64,000 nt of DNA from Lachnospiraceae bacterium UBA6987 (GTDB lineage: Bacteria; Bacillota; Clostridia; Lachnospirales; Lachnospiraceae). Made by a program: the position numbers and the translations under genes. The stretch spans positions 3,391 to 67,390 of the forward strand of contig DJYD01000046.1 in NCBI GenBank assembly GCA_002449955.1. The letters run 5' to 3'. The notes beneath the pieces are model-generated. The model was given only the letters and a program-made list of their open reading frames with translations. It made no database searches and was not told the origin of the DNA. Shown here piece after piece: positions 25,444 through 33,666 of the stretch (within the stretch, counting starts at the first letter, position 1; every line of letters begins with the position of its first letter).

Positions 25444-25503
25444 TTTACAGATGTCAGATTGTGTGTTATGATGCCTTTGGGTCTGAGGGAGAGTCATCTC
25501 CCT
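25444..25503 (+). promoter_or_regulatory. Promoter followed at once by a terminator-like hairpin, leader of comM
   Basis: TTTACA (25444-25449), a 17-base spacer and TATGAT (25467-25472) form a good promoter. Only about 14 bp further on, a 7-bp stem (25486-25492 with 25497-25503) is followed by seven T. The rest of the leader to 25637 contains further inverted repeats (for example a 6-bp stem with a 4-base loop around 25598-25613). This looks like an attenuated leader, but I could not match it to a known riboswitch. Confidence 0.4.
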
Positions 25504-25637
25504 TTTTTTGTGCGTGAAATGAGGAAATGCAGCATGAAATGCGGGAGCAACAGGTGAAGGATCCTCCGAAGGCGAAGGCGGCATAGGCGGCGGCCGGGAT
25601 CCTTCCCGGAGTAAGTCACGGAAACAGAAAGGAAAAC

Positions 25638-27167
25638 ATGTACAGTAAAATCAATGCTATGGCTCTCTTCGGAATGGAGGGGGTTTTGATTCGCGTGGAA
25701 TGCGACGCCTCCTCGGGCCTTCCGGAAATGTCCATGGTCGGCTTTCTCGGCGCGGAGGTGAAGGAGGCAAAGGACAGGGTTCGGACAGCCCTGAAGAATA
25801 CAGGCTTTACTCTGCCGCCGAGGCACGTGACCGTGAACCTGTCCCCGGCGGATATCCGGAAGGAGGGGACAAGCTTTGACCTTGCGGTGGCATCGGCTCT
25901 GCTGCTGTCGGCTGAGCTGATCGATCTTGGCCGTCTTCCGGAGGAGGCGGTTTTCATGGGGGAGCTTGGCTTAGACGGGAGCCTGATCCCCGTAAGCGGC
26001 ATCCTGACGATGGTCAGCGCGGCAAAAGCGGCCGGCTTCCGCGTCTGCGTGGTGCCTGCAGGCAATGCTGCGGAAGGGTCGCTCGTCGAGGGAATCGACG
26101 TCATCGGACTGAAGGATCTTACGGAGCTGCCGCTGCTTGCGCAGGGAAAGCTCCCCGCCCTGCCCTGCCGCGTGAGGGAACGGCTCCAGGAGGCGGCAGG
26201 AAACGATGAGGTGGACTTTGCCGAGGTCAACGGACAGGCGGTCATGCGCAGGGCGGCCGAGATCGCGGCGGCCGGCATGCACAACCTGCTTTTTGTGGGG
26301 ACTCCGGGCTCGGGAAAAACGATGATTGCAAGACGCATTCCGACGATCCTGCCGTCCATCAGCCTTGAGGAGGCCCTTGAGGTTTCGAAGGTCTATTCCG
26401 TCTGCGGGCTCCTGAGCGAGGAGCACCCGCTGATCTTAAGACGCCCTTTCCGTTCGCCGCATCATACGGTCTCGCCCTATGCTCTGGTCGGGGGCGGCAG
26501 CAAGCCAAAGCCTGGGGAGATATCCCTGGCTGATCACGGCGTATTATTTCTTGATGAGCTGCCGGAATTTCAGAAGGCGGCGCTGGAAGCGCTAAGGCAG
26601 CCGTTAGAAGACCGGGAGGTGCACATTGCGAGGGTCCAGGGGTCCTACCGCTTTCCCGCGGACGTGATGTTAGTTGCGGCCATGAATCCCTGCCGCTGCG
26701 GGTATTATCCGGACCGGAACCGCTGTCACTGCTCCGATGCGGAGGTGTCTTCTTATCTCAGGCGCGTCAGCAGGCCGCTGCTTGACAGAATCGACCTGTG
26801 CGTGGAAGCCCCGACGCTGCTTTATAAGGATCTGGTCCGCAAAAAGGAAAATGAACCTTCGTCTGCGATTCGGGCACGGGTGGAACAGGCGCGTGAGAGA
26901 CAGACAAAACGCTTTGCCGGGACCGGGATCCGCTTTAATTCACGCATGGGCGGAAGGGATGTCCGGCTGTACTGCCCTCTGGACGCGGAGAAGGAAAAAT
27001 ATATGAAGCGGATTTTCGAGACGAAAGGCCTGAGCGCAAGAGCTTATCACCGGATCCTGAAGGTGGCACGCACTATCGCCGATTTGGCCGGAAGAGAGAA
27101 TATTTCCCTGGAAGACATAGCTGAAGCAGCCGGATACCGCGGACCGGAAGAAAAATTCTGGAGGTGA
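25638..27167 (+). CDS. comM: YifB/ComM-family Mg-chelatase-like AAA ATPase
   Basis: AAA ATPase of 509 aa. In Gram-negatives ComM is a branch-migration helicase for natural transformation; the Firmicute homologue is usually next to dprA as here. An N-terminal Lon-like domain (about 1-165) precedes the AAA core: Walker A is GTPGSGKTM, Walker B is LFLDELPEF, with 'RRPFRSPHHT' between. A Cys cluster (CRCGYYPDRNRCHC) near residue 352 probably binds zinc. The C-terminal Mg_chelatase_C helical domain is present. It is co-transcribed with dprA, 3 bp downstream. Confidence 0.93.
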   Translation: MYSKINAMALFGMEGVLIRVECDASSGLPEMSMVGFLGAEVKEAKDRVRTALKNTGFTLPPRHVTVNLSPADIRKEGTSFDLAVASALLLSAELIDLGRLPEEAVFMGELGLDGSLIPVSGILTMVSAAKAAGFRVCVVPAGNAAEGSLVEGIDVIGLKDLTELPLLAQGKLPALPCRVRERLQEAAGNDEVDFAEVNGQAVMRRAAEIAAAGMHNLLFVGTPGSGKTMIARRIPTILPSISLEEALEVSKVYSVCGLLSEEHPLILRRPFRSPHHTVSPYALVGGGSKPKPGEISLADHGVLFLDELPEFQKAALEALRQPLEDREVHIARVQGSYRFPADVMLVAAMNPCRCGYYPDRNRCHCSDAEVSSYLRRVSRPLLDRIDLCVEAPTLLYKDLVRKKENEPSSAIRARVEQARERQTKRFAGTGIRFNSRMGGRDVRLYCPLDAEKEKYMKRIFETKGLSARAYHRILKVARTIADLAGRENISLEDIAEAAGYRGPEEKFWR

Positions 27168-27170
27168 AGG

Positions 27171-28259
27171 ATGGAACAGCGGGATTATTGGTATTTGCTC
27201 GGAGTGACGGAAGGGTTTGGCGCGGTGACGGTAAAACGTCTGATGAGTCTGTACGGAAGTCCGGATGTGATCTGTGCGACAGAAACGCTTCCGATCAGCA
27301 GCAGGCAGCAGGAAGCGCTCCGGAAAAATTTGCGGGAGGCTGAGCGTCTGCTTGGGGAGCGGGATGCCCTGGAGAAAAAAGGTATACGCTGGTGCTGCCA
27401 GGGAGACCCGCATTATCCGGAACGCCTGCGCATGATCCCGGATCCGCCGGTGCTGCTATATTACAGGGGAGAGCTGCCGTCAGAAGAAAAAAGGACGGCG
27501 GGCATCATCGGTGCAAGGCGGTGCAGCTCTTATGGCAGGTCTATGGCGGAATACTTCGGCAGAGAGCTGGCAAAGGCAGGGCTGCAGGTGATCAGCGGCA
27601 TGGCCATGGGGGTCGACGGCTATGCACAGTCGGCTGCCCTTGCCGCCGGAGGCCGTTCCTTCGGAATTCTCGGCTGCGGTGTGGATATCGCCTATCCGAT
27701 GGTCAACCGGCCCTTGTATGAGCGTCTGCAGGAACAGGGCGGCGTGCTCAGTGAATTCACACCGGGAACGCCGCCGCTTCCGCAGCATTTTCCGTTGCGA
27801 AACCGAATCATCAGCGGCCTTTCTGACGTGCTGCTTGTCATCGAAGCCAGGAAGGTGAGCGGCACGTTAATCACCGTGGATCAGGCACTTGAGCAGGGCA
27901 AGGATGTCCTCGCGCTGCCGGGGCGGGTAGGAGATCCCTTAAGCGAGGGCTGCAATCACCTGATCAGACAGGGAGCAGGCATCCTGACCGGAACAGACGA
28001 GGTCCTGCAGCTGCTGGGAATGCAGGCGGATCCTGACGGGACAAGCGTTTTAAAAGGCGCAGAAGCATCCCCCGCAGACAGACTTTCCGAGCAGGAAAAA
28101 AAGGTGTTAGGCCTTCTTTCTCATGATCCGGTGCATCTGGAGGAGCTGATGAAGCGTACGGGTCTTGGCCTTGGGACTTTAAGTCTGATCCTGCTGTCCC
28201 TCGAGGAGGGAGGCCTTGTCAAACCGGTCAGCGGCAATCAGTATATCCGGGTATTTTGA
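27171..28259 (+). CDS. dprA: DNA-processing protein DprA
   Basis: Loads RecA on incoming single-stranded DNA in transformation. The 362-aa chain has an N-terminal helical domain (HhH/SAM-like, about 1-65), the Rossmann-like DNA-binding domain with 'GARRCSSYG' and 'SGMAMGVDGYAQ', and a C-terminal winged helix (about 300-360). GGAGG lies 8 bases before the ATG and overlaps the end of comM, so the two are coupled. Confidence 0.94.
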   Translation: MEQRDYWYLLGVTEGFGAVTVKRLMSLYGSPDVICATETLPISSRQQEALRKNLREAERLLGERDALEKKGIRWCCQGDPHYPERLRMIPDPPVLLYYRGELPSEEKRTAGIIGARRCSSYGRSMAEYFGRELAKAGLQVISGMAMGVDGYAQSAALAAGGRSFGILGCGVDIAYPMVNRPLYERLQEQGGVLSEFTPGTPPLPQHFPLRNRIISGLSDVLLVIEARKVSGTLITVDQALEQGKDVLALPGRVGDPLSEGCNHLIRQGAGILTGTDEVLQLLGMQADPDGTSVLKGAEASPADRLSEQEKKVLGLLSHDPVHLEELMKRTGLGLGTLSLILLSLEEGGLVKPVSGNQYIRVF

Positions 28260-28300
28260 CGTAAATATGCACATTTGTCCGAAATTATCCAAAAATAGGC

Positions 28301-28329
28301 TTGCATTCCTTAATTAGATAGGATATAGT
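28301..28329 (+). promoter_or_regulatory. topA promoter
   Basis: TTGCAT (28301-28306), 17-base spacer, TATAGT (28324-28329), 33 bp before the topA start codon. Confidence 0.75.
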
Positions 28330-28361
28330 GCATTTCACTGCTATCATTAGAGGAGTGAAGT

Positions 28362-30344
28362 ATGTCCGCACGACCTTTGATTATTGTGGAATCTCCCACG
28401 AAAGTAAAAACCATCAAACGTTTTCTGGGCTCAGGCGTGGATGTGGAAGCCTCCGGCGGCCATGTCCGTGATTTGCCGAAGAGCCGCATGGGTATCGATA
28501 TTGAGCATGATTATGAACCGAGTTACATCGCGATCCGGGGCAAGGGCGACACGATCCGCAGTCTGAAGGAAAAGGCCAAAAAGGCATCGCATGTCTATCT
28601 GGCAACCGACCCTGACCGGGAAGGGGAAGCGATCGCCTGGCATCTGCAGACACTACTGCAGGGAGTGAGCAAGGACTGCCGGCGCATCAGTTTCAATGAG
28701 ATTACGAAAAGCGCCGTGAAGAATGCCATCGCCTCGCCGCGCGACATTGATCAGAATCTGGTCGATGCGCAGCAGGCGCGCCGAGCACTTGACCGTGTGA
28801 CCGGCTATTCGGTGAGTCCGCTGCTGTGGAAGAAGGTTAAAAGAGGCCTGTCTGCAGGCCGCGTTCAGTCTTCGACCCTGAATCTTATCTGCGTCAGAGA
28901 GAAGGAGATCGAGGATTTTGTTCCGGAGGAATACTGGAGCCTGGACGTTTCCCTTGCGGTTTCGGGTCGAAAGGAACGCCTGACGCTGCAGCTGGACACC
29001 AAGGAGCATCCGCTGCCGGATGAGGCTGCGGTAAAAGCAGTCCTTGCCGGGCTGGAGGGCAAAGCATTTTCCCTGACGGAAAAGGAAACGCTGCGCAAGC
29101 ATACTCATGCGCCGCTTCCTTTTACGACCAGCACCATGCAGCAGGAAGCTTCCCGCGTATTAAATTTCTCTCCGTCAAAGACCATGCGCATCGCGCAGAA
29201 CCTGTACGAAGGCGTAAAGCTTGAGGAAGGTACGGTCGGTCTGATCACGTACTTAAGAACCGACAGCACACGCATCTCGCAGGAGGCGGACAGTGCCGCC
29301 CGTGCGTATATCGGCGAAACGTACGGCAGCCGGTACATCGGCCGGAGCGAAAGCAATGCCAAGGCGGGAGAGCATATTCAGGATGCCCACGAAGCCATTC
29401 GTCCGAGCAGCATTGAGCGGACGCCACAGATGGTCCGCGGGAGCCTCGGCCGTGATGAATACCGGCTGTACAAGCTGATCTGGGAACGCTTTACGGCAAG
29501 CCGCATGGCGGATTATGAATACGATTCCACCCGCATTACGCTGACGGCAGGCGCGTATGACTTCCATGTGACGGCAGCTGTGCCGGCATTTGACGGCTTC
29601 CACATGGTTTACTCCGTAGAGGATGATAAGGCCAAAAAGGATAAGGCACTGAAGGATATCGGCGAAGACTCCGTCTTTACTGACCCGGTGTTTGATCCGA
29701 AGCAGCATTTTACGCAGCCTCTCCCTCACTATACAGAGGCCTCCCTGGTTCAGGCGATGGAAGCCTGCGGCATTGGCAGACCCAGCACCTACGCACCGAC
29801 GATCGCTACGCTTACGGAACGCCATTACGTGCTGAAGGAAGGCCGGAATCTGTTTGTGACGGAACTCGGCGAAGCGGTAAACGGGATCATTCTGCAGTCT
29901 GTTCCCATGCTGGCCGACAAGGATTTTACCGCAGAAATGGAAAAAGAACTGGACAAGGTGGCTGAGGGCGGCATGGCGTGGAAGGAAGTCCTGCGGGAAT
30001 TCTGCCCGCCCTTCCTCGAGAAGGTGGATGCAGCGTCCAAGGCGCTTGAACGCGTGAAGGTCGCGGATGAGGAAAGCGATGAAATCTGTGAGCGCTGCGG
30101 CCGCAGGATGGTGATCAAGTTCGGACCGCACGGCCGTTTCCTGGCCTGCCCCGGTTTCCCGGAATGCCGCAACACGAAGCCGCTTCTCGAAAAGGCCGGC
30201 TGCAAATGCCCGAAGTGCGGCGGAGAACTGATCATCCGGAAGACCAAAAAGGGCAGACGCTTCTACGCCTGCGAAAATGCCCCGTCCTGTGATTATATGA
30301 GCTGGAACCGGCCTAAGTCAGAAAAAGTCGAAAATAAAGCTTGA
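28362..30344 (+). CDS. topA: DNA topoisomerase I
   Basis: Type IA topoisomerase of 660 aa that relaxes negative supercoils. The TOPRIM domain (about 1-120) has IVESPTKVKTI at the start and DPDREGEAIAWH; the active-site Tyr is residue 297 in 'ITYLRTDSTR'. The C-terminus has two four-Cys zinc ribbons (from about residue 574), the first starting CERCGRRM and the second CPKCGGEL. This is shorter than the E. coli enzyme and normal for Firmicutes. GAGGAG lies before the ATG. Confidence 0.96.
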   Translation: MSARPLIIVESPTKVKTIKRFLGSGVDVEASGGHVRDLPKSRMGIDIEHDYEPSYIAIRGKGDTIRSLKEKAKKASHVYLATDPDREGEAIAWHLQTLLQGVSKDCRRISFNEITKSAVKNAIASPRDIDQNLVDAQQARRALDRVTGYSVSPLLWKKVKRGLSAGRVQSSTLNLICVREKEIEDFVPEEYWSLDVSLAVSGRKERLTLQLDTKEHPLPDEAAVKAVLAGLEGKAFSLTEKETLRKHTHAPLPFTTSTMQQEASRVLNFSPSKTMRIAQNLYEGVKLEEGTVGLITYLRTDSTRISQEADSAARAYIGETYGSRYIGRSESNAKAGEHIQDAHEAIRPSSIERTPQMVRGSLGRDEYRLYKLIWERFTASRMADYEYDSTRITLTAGAYDFHVTAAVPAFDGFHMVYSVEDDKAKKDKALKDIGEDSVFTDPVFDPKQHFTQPLPHYTEASLVQAMEACGIGRPSTYAPTIATLTERHYVLKEGRNLFVTELGEAVNGIILQSVPMLADKDFTAEMEKELDKVAEGGMAWKEVLREFCPPFLEKVDAASKALERVKVADEESDEICERCGRRMVIKFGPHGRFLACPGFPECRNTKPLLEKAGCKCPKCGGELIIRKTKKGRRFYACENAPSCDYMSWNRPKSEKVENKA

Positions 30345-30423
30345 AAAGTGAAAAAATCGATTTTAACGAGAATGAAAAAATAAAATATCTATTAAAAACT
30401 GAAAACAGACAATAGGCCTTCTT

Positions 30424-30490
30424 AAATAACTGAAAATTCGGTTGAATTATTTGCAGGTCGGCGTTATGATAGTACAATAACGCCGGCCTG
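30424..30490 (+). promoter_or_regulatory. codY promoter with CodY-box-like site and inverted repeat around the -10
   Basis: TTGAAT (30442-30447), 17-base spacer and TATGAT (30465-30470) form the promoter. Just upstream, 30424-30438 matches the CodY consensus AATTTTCWGAAAATT at 12 of 15 positions, which would fit autoregulation. A 14-bp inverted repeat (30454-30467 with 30477-30490, one G-T pair, 9-base loop) encloses the -10 box and the start site. Confidence 0.6.
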
Positions 30491-30527
30491 TTATACTGCC
30501 TGCCAGATAAGCATAAAGGAGAACAAG

Positions 30528-31301
30528 ATGAGCGTAGAATTACTCGACCGTATACGTAAGATCAACAAACTACTGCACAACAATACTTCAAATGTCTTTG
30601 TGTTTAATGATATTTGTCACGCCTTAAGCGATGCCATGAGCTCCAATGTGATCGTGATGAGCCGCAAGGGGAAGATCCTCGGCATGGGGAATACCGATCC
30701 CGATCTGATCGACGACAGCTGGAAAGCCGCATCGGTCGGCGTATTTATTAATCCGAGCCTGAATGAGCGCCTGCTGAACATTCTGTCCACACAGGAAAAT
30801 GTGCATCTGGAAACCCTGGGCTTCGATGCCGAGGCCAATAAAACCTACCGCGTGATTATAACACCGATCGCCATTGCCGGTGAACGGCTTGGCACCTTCT
30901 TCATTTACCGCAAGGGAGAAGAGTATGGTATTGATGATATTATTCTGGCGGAATACGGAACTGCGGTGATCGGCCTTGAGATGGTGCGGGCCATGGATGA
31001 GGAAAATGCTGCCGAGCTGCGCCGCAAACAGGGCGTGCGTTCTGCGATCAGCACACTGAGCACCAGCGAGGTGGATGCAGTCCGGTATATTTTTGAGGAA
31101 ATGACCGGGAAGGAGGGGATCCTGGTAGCGAGCAAGATCGCAGACCGCGTAGGGATCACTCGTTCCGTCATTGTCAATGCGCTGCGCAAGCTGGAAAGCG
31201 CAGGCGTGATCGAGTCGCGTTCTTCCGGCATGAAGGGAACCTACATCAAGATCAAAAACGATCTGATCAGGGAAGAAATCGAGCGGAGCGCGGAGGAATA
31301 A
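30528..31301 (+). CDS. codY: GTP- and branched-chain-amino-acid-sensing global repressor CodY
   Basis: Global nutrient regulator of 257 aa. The N-terminal GAF domain (about 1-155) binds isoleucine-type effectors, and the C-terminal winged helix has 'ASKIADRVGITRSVIVNALRKLESAG', the highly conserved CodY recognition helix region. AAAGGAG precedes the ATG. The topA-codY order is common in Clostridia. The gene has its own promoter with a possible self-binding site. Confidence 0.96.
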   Translation: MSVELLDRIRKINKLLHNNTSNVFVFNDICHALSDAMSSNVIVMSRKGKILGMGNTDPDLIDDSWKAASVGVFINPSLNERLLNILSTQENVHLETLGFDAEANKTYRVIITPIAIAGERLGTFFIYRKGEEYGIDDIILAEYGTAVIGLEMVRAMDEENAAELRRKQGVRSAISTLSTSEVDAVRYIFEEMTGKEGILVASKIADRVGITRSVIVNALRKLESAGVIESRSSGMKGTYIKIKNDLIREEIERSAEE

Positions 31302-31335
31302 GCCCTAAAGCGTTTTAGGAGAAAATGGGACGGTT

Positions 31336-33666
31336 ATGGCTTTTCTGAGCTTACAGAACATCGGCAAGATCTATGTATCTGCCGGCAATGTGGCGGTTGG
31401 CATCCGGGGCGTCAATCTTTCCTTTGAAAAGGGAGAGTTTGTGGCAGTCACCGGAGAATCCGGCTCTGGCAAATCCACACTGCTGAATGTCATCAGCGGC
31501 ATGGATTCCTATGAGGAAGGAGAGTTGTCCATCGAAGGCAGGCCAACCTCACATTATCTGGAACCGGACCGTGAAAAATACCGCGAAAAGTATATTTCTT
31601 TTATTTTCCAGGATTACAACATACTGGAATCTTTTACTGTACTGCAAAATGTAGAGCTGGCGCTCATGTCTTCCATCGAAGACCCGGTGAAGCGGCGCGC
31701 CAGGGCGATTGAACTGCTGCAGCGCGTGGGACTCGGAGATAAGCTGCGTCAGCGCGGAAGCCGGCTTTCGGGCGGCCAGAAGCAGAGGACGGTCATTGCC
31801 CGCGCACTGGCAAAGGACAGCCCGATCATCCTGGCAGATGAGCCGACGGGAAACCTGGATTCGGAGAGCGCCAGAGAAATCATGGCCCTCCTGAAGGAGG
31901 TTTCGAAGGACCGCCTGCTGATCGTGGTGACCCACAATGTGGAAGAGGTGGCGGGCTATGCCACCCGTGAGATCCGCGTCTTTGACGGGGCCGTCACCGC
32001 GGACAGAAGGCTTGCTGCGCCTGCGGGGGCAGATACGGAAGCTGACGGAGCTTCCGTATCTGCTGCAGAGCAGACGGATGATTCTGCAGAGGCAGAGGTC
32101 AGGTCACATGCGGGGCTGCGCACGGTCTGGAACGGCATCACGCTCGGCAGGGCAATGTTCAGCGCTACGCCGAAGCTTTCCCTGTTTATGTGCCTGCTGA
32201 TGCTGCTTGCATCCCTTGGCCTTTTATCCATCACGGCACAGTGCGGCAAGGTACCGAAGCTCCTTGCCCAGCCGACGATGTTTGCACCTATGGACGGCCG
32301 TCTTGTTGTGACGCGTACGGACGGACTGCCCCTTGGCGAAGAGGAGCTGCAGACGCTTGCGAAAGAAACGGGTGCCGAAAGCACCCTTCACTATGATTAT
32401 CTGCTGGATGCCTTCCAGAATACGGTGCGTATGAATACGGAGTTTGCCGGCAGCAATACGCATTACGGGCTTCAGCCGGTGTATGGACAGCATTTTAACG
32501 GCAGGCTTTACGGCCGTGAACCGTCATCCGAAAAGGAGGCACTGCTCTATCTGCCGATTTCCTGCCGCCCCGAGGTCGGTGCCGGCGAGGATTTTCGCCG
32601 TGAGGTCAGCTGGTGCGGCCTGGAATATGAAGTGGTCGGCGTGCAGTATTATTACGACAATAATCTGACGCCGAAGATTCTGCTGACAGAGGACGGCTTT
32701 GCCTGCGCTCTGGCGGCCTTTTTGCTGTACGATGCGGACAAAACGATACGGGTCGGGTTCACAAGAAACGGGGAGAACAGCAGTCCCAAACGCGTGAACC
32801 TTTTGCTGCCGAGCTTTGCGGTTCCTGCTAACAAGGTCTACGTGAACCAGGAAGACTTTACCGATGAACTGGATGAGAAAGTCTCGGCAGGCTATACTCC
32901 CTTTGTTTCGCTGAAACTCAACATCTATTATCATTTCAACAACAGCTTCTTTTCGGAGATTCTCGGAACGCAGCAGGCGTTTGAGATCGATGAGACGGTG
33001 CCCGGCGACTACTATATGAGAGAGCAGCCGGAAGGCTTCGGCGAGATCGTCAAAGCCAGACTTGCCTCCGGCCCGGTCATGCTCGTGAATCCGGTCACGC
33101 TCAGCCTTGCCATGGAAGCCGCCTTAGCGGAACAGTATACGCAGGCATCCCTCTTTTATGGTGATGATAAAGAGGCCGGAGCCGCCTGCGAGATGCTGCG
33201 CGGCAAGGGATACATTTCTTCTCTTTCCACAGATAAATATTCACCGCAGGCTTACGAGACGGTGCTAAGCAGTGCCAACGGTGTGCTGCTTCTTTTTCTC
33301 TGGCTGTTAACGGTGATTTTCATGGCATTTTTTATCAATCTCTGTACCGGCAAGGCCGTGGGGGCGTTCAAGCACGATCTGGCAATTCTGCGGTCCATGG
33401 GCATCTCGGTAAGGACAGTGATCTCGGGCTTATTCACCCGTCTGTATCTCGCCCTTCTTCCGTCCGTGCTTTTTGTGATTCTGCTTGCTTTGGTGATTTA
33501 CCGGACGCCGAAGGGCAACGCGGCATTCCCCTACCTGTACTGGTGGCAGTATCTGATGATCTTTGCCGGCATGGTGCTCATGACCGCGCGCGTAGGCAAA
33601 AAGCAGGTCAGAAAGCTCTTCGGCGAGAGCGTGCGCGAGGCGCTGCGGGGAGGTGATGAGGCATGA
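31336..33666 (+). CDS. ABC transporter, fused ATPase-permease (MacB/FtsX-like), first of a pair
   Basis: A 776-aa fusion of an ABC ATPase and an FtsX/MacB-type permease. Walker A is GESGSGKST near residue 38, the signature is LSGGQKQR and Walker B is [12 protein letters not shown]. After a variable linker come one membrane segment (about 275-295), a large external region (about 300-640) and three C-terminal membrane segments. Such pairs in Firmicutes export peptides or act in bacitracin/lantibiotic resistance, but no two-component system is beside it. It overlaps the next gene by four bases (ATGA), so the two proteins are probably subunits of one transporter. A small hairpin (31305-31320) overlaps its weak ribosome site. 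Confidence 0.85.
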   Translation: MAFLSLQNIGKIYVSAGNVAVGIRGVNLSFEKGEFVAVTGESGSGKSTLLNVISGMDSYEEGELSIEGRPTSHYLEPDREKYREKYISFIFQDYNILESFTVLQNVELALMSSIEDPVKRRARAIELLQRVGLGDKLRQRGSRLSGGQKQRTVIARALAKDSPIILADEPTGNLDSESAREIMALLKEVSKDRLLIVVTHNVEEVAGYATREIRVFDGAVTADRRLAAPAGADTEADGASVSAAEQTDDSAEAEVRSHAGLRTVWNGITLGRAMFSATPKLSLFMCLLMLLASLGLLSITAQCGKVPKLLAQPTMFAPMDGRLVVTRTDGLPLGEEELQTLAKETGAESTLHYDYLLDAFQNTVRMNTEFAGSNTHYGLQPVYGQHFNGRLYGREPSSEKEALLYLPISCRPEVGAGEDFRREVSWCGLEYEVVGVQYYYDNNLTPKILLTEDGFACALAAFLLYDADKTIRVGFTRNGENSSPKRVNLLLPSFAVPANKVYVNQEDFTDELDEKVSAGYTPFVSLKLNIYYHFNNSFFSEILGTQQAFEIDETVPGDYYMREQPEGFGEIVKARLASGPVMLVNPVTLSLAMEAALAEQYTQASLFYGDDKEAGAACEMLRGKGYISSLSTDKYSPQAYETVLSSANGVLLLFLWLLTVIFMAFFINLCTGKAVGAFKHDLAILRSMGISVRTVISGLFTRLYLALLPSVLFVILLALVIYRTPKGNAAFPYLYWWQYLMIFAGMVLMTARVGKKQVRKLFGESVREALRGGDEA

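Noticed and set aside
25504..25637. Cobalamin, glycine or c-di-GMP riboswitch before comM
   Set aside because: Short stretches resemble parts of these elements, but the defining conserved cores are missing or out of order.
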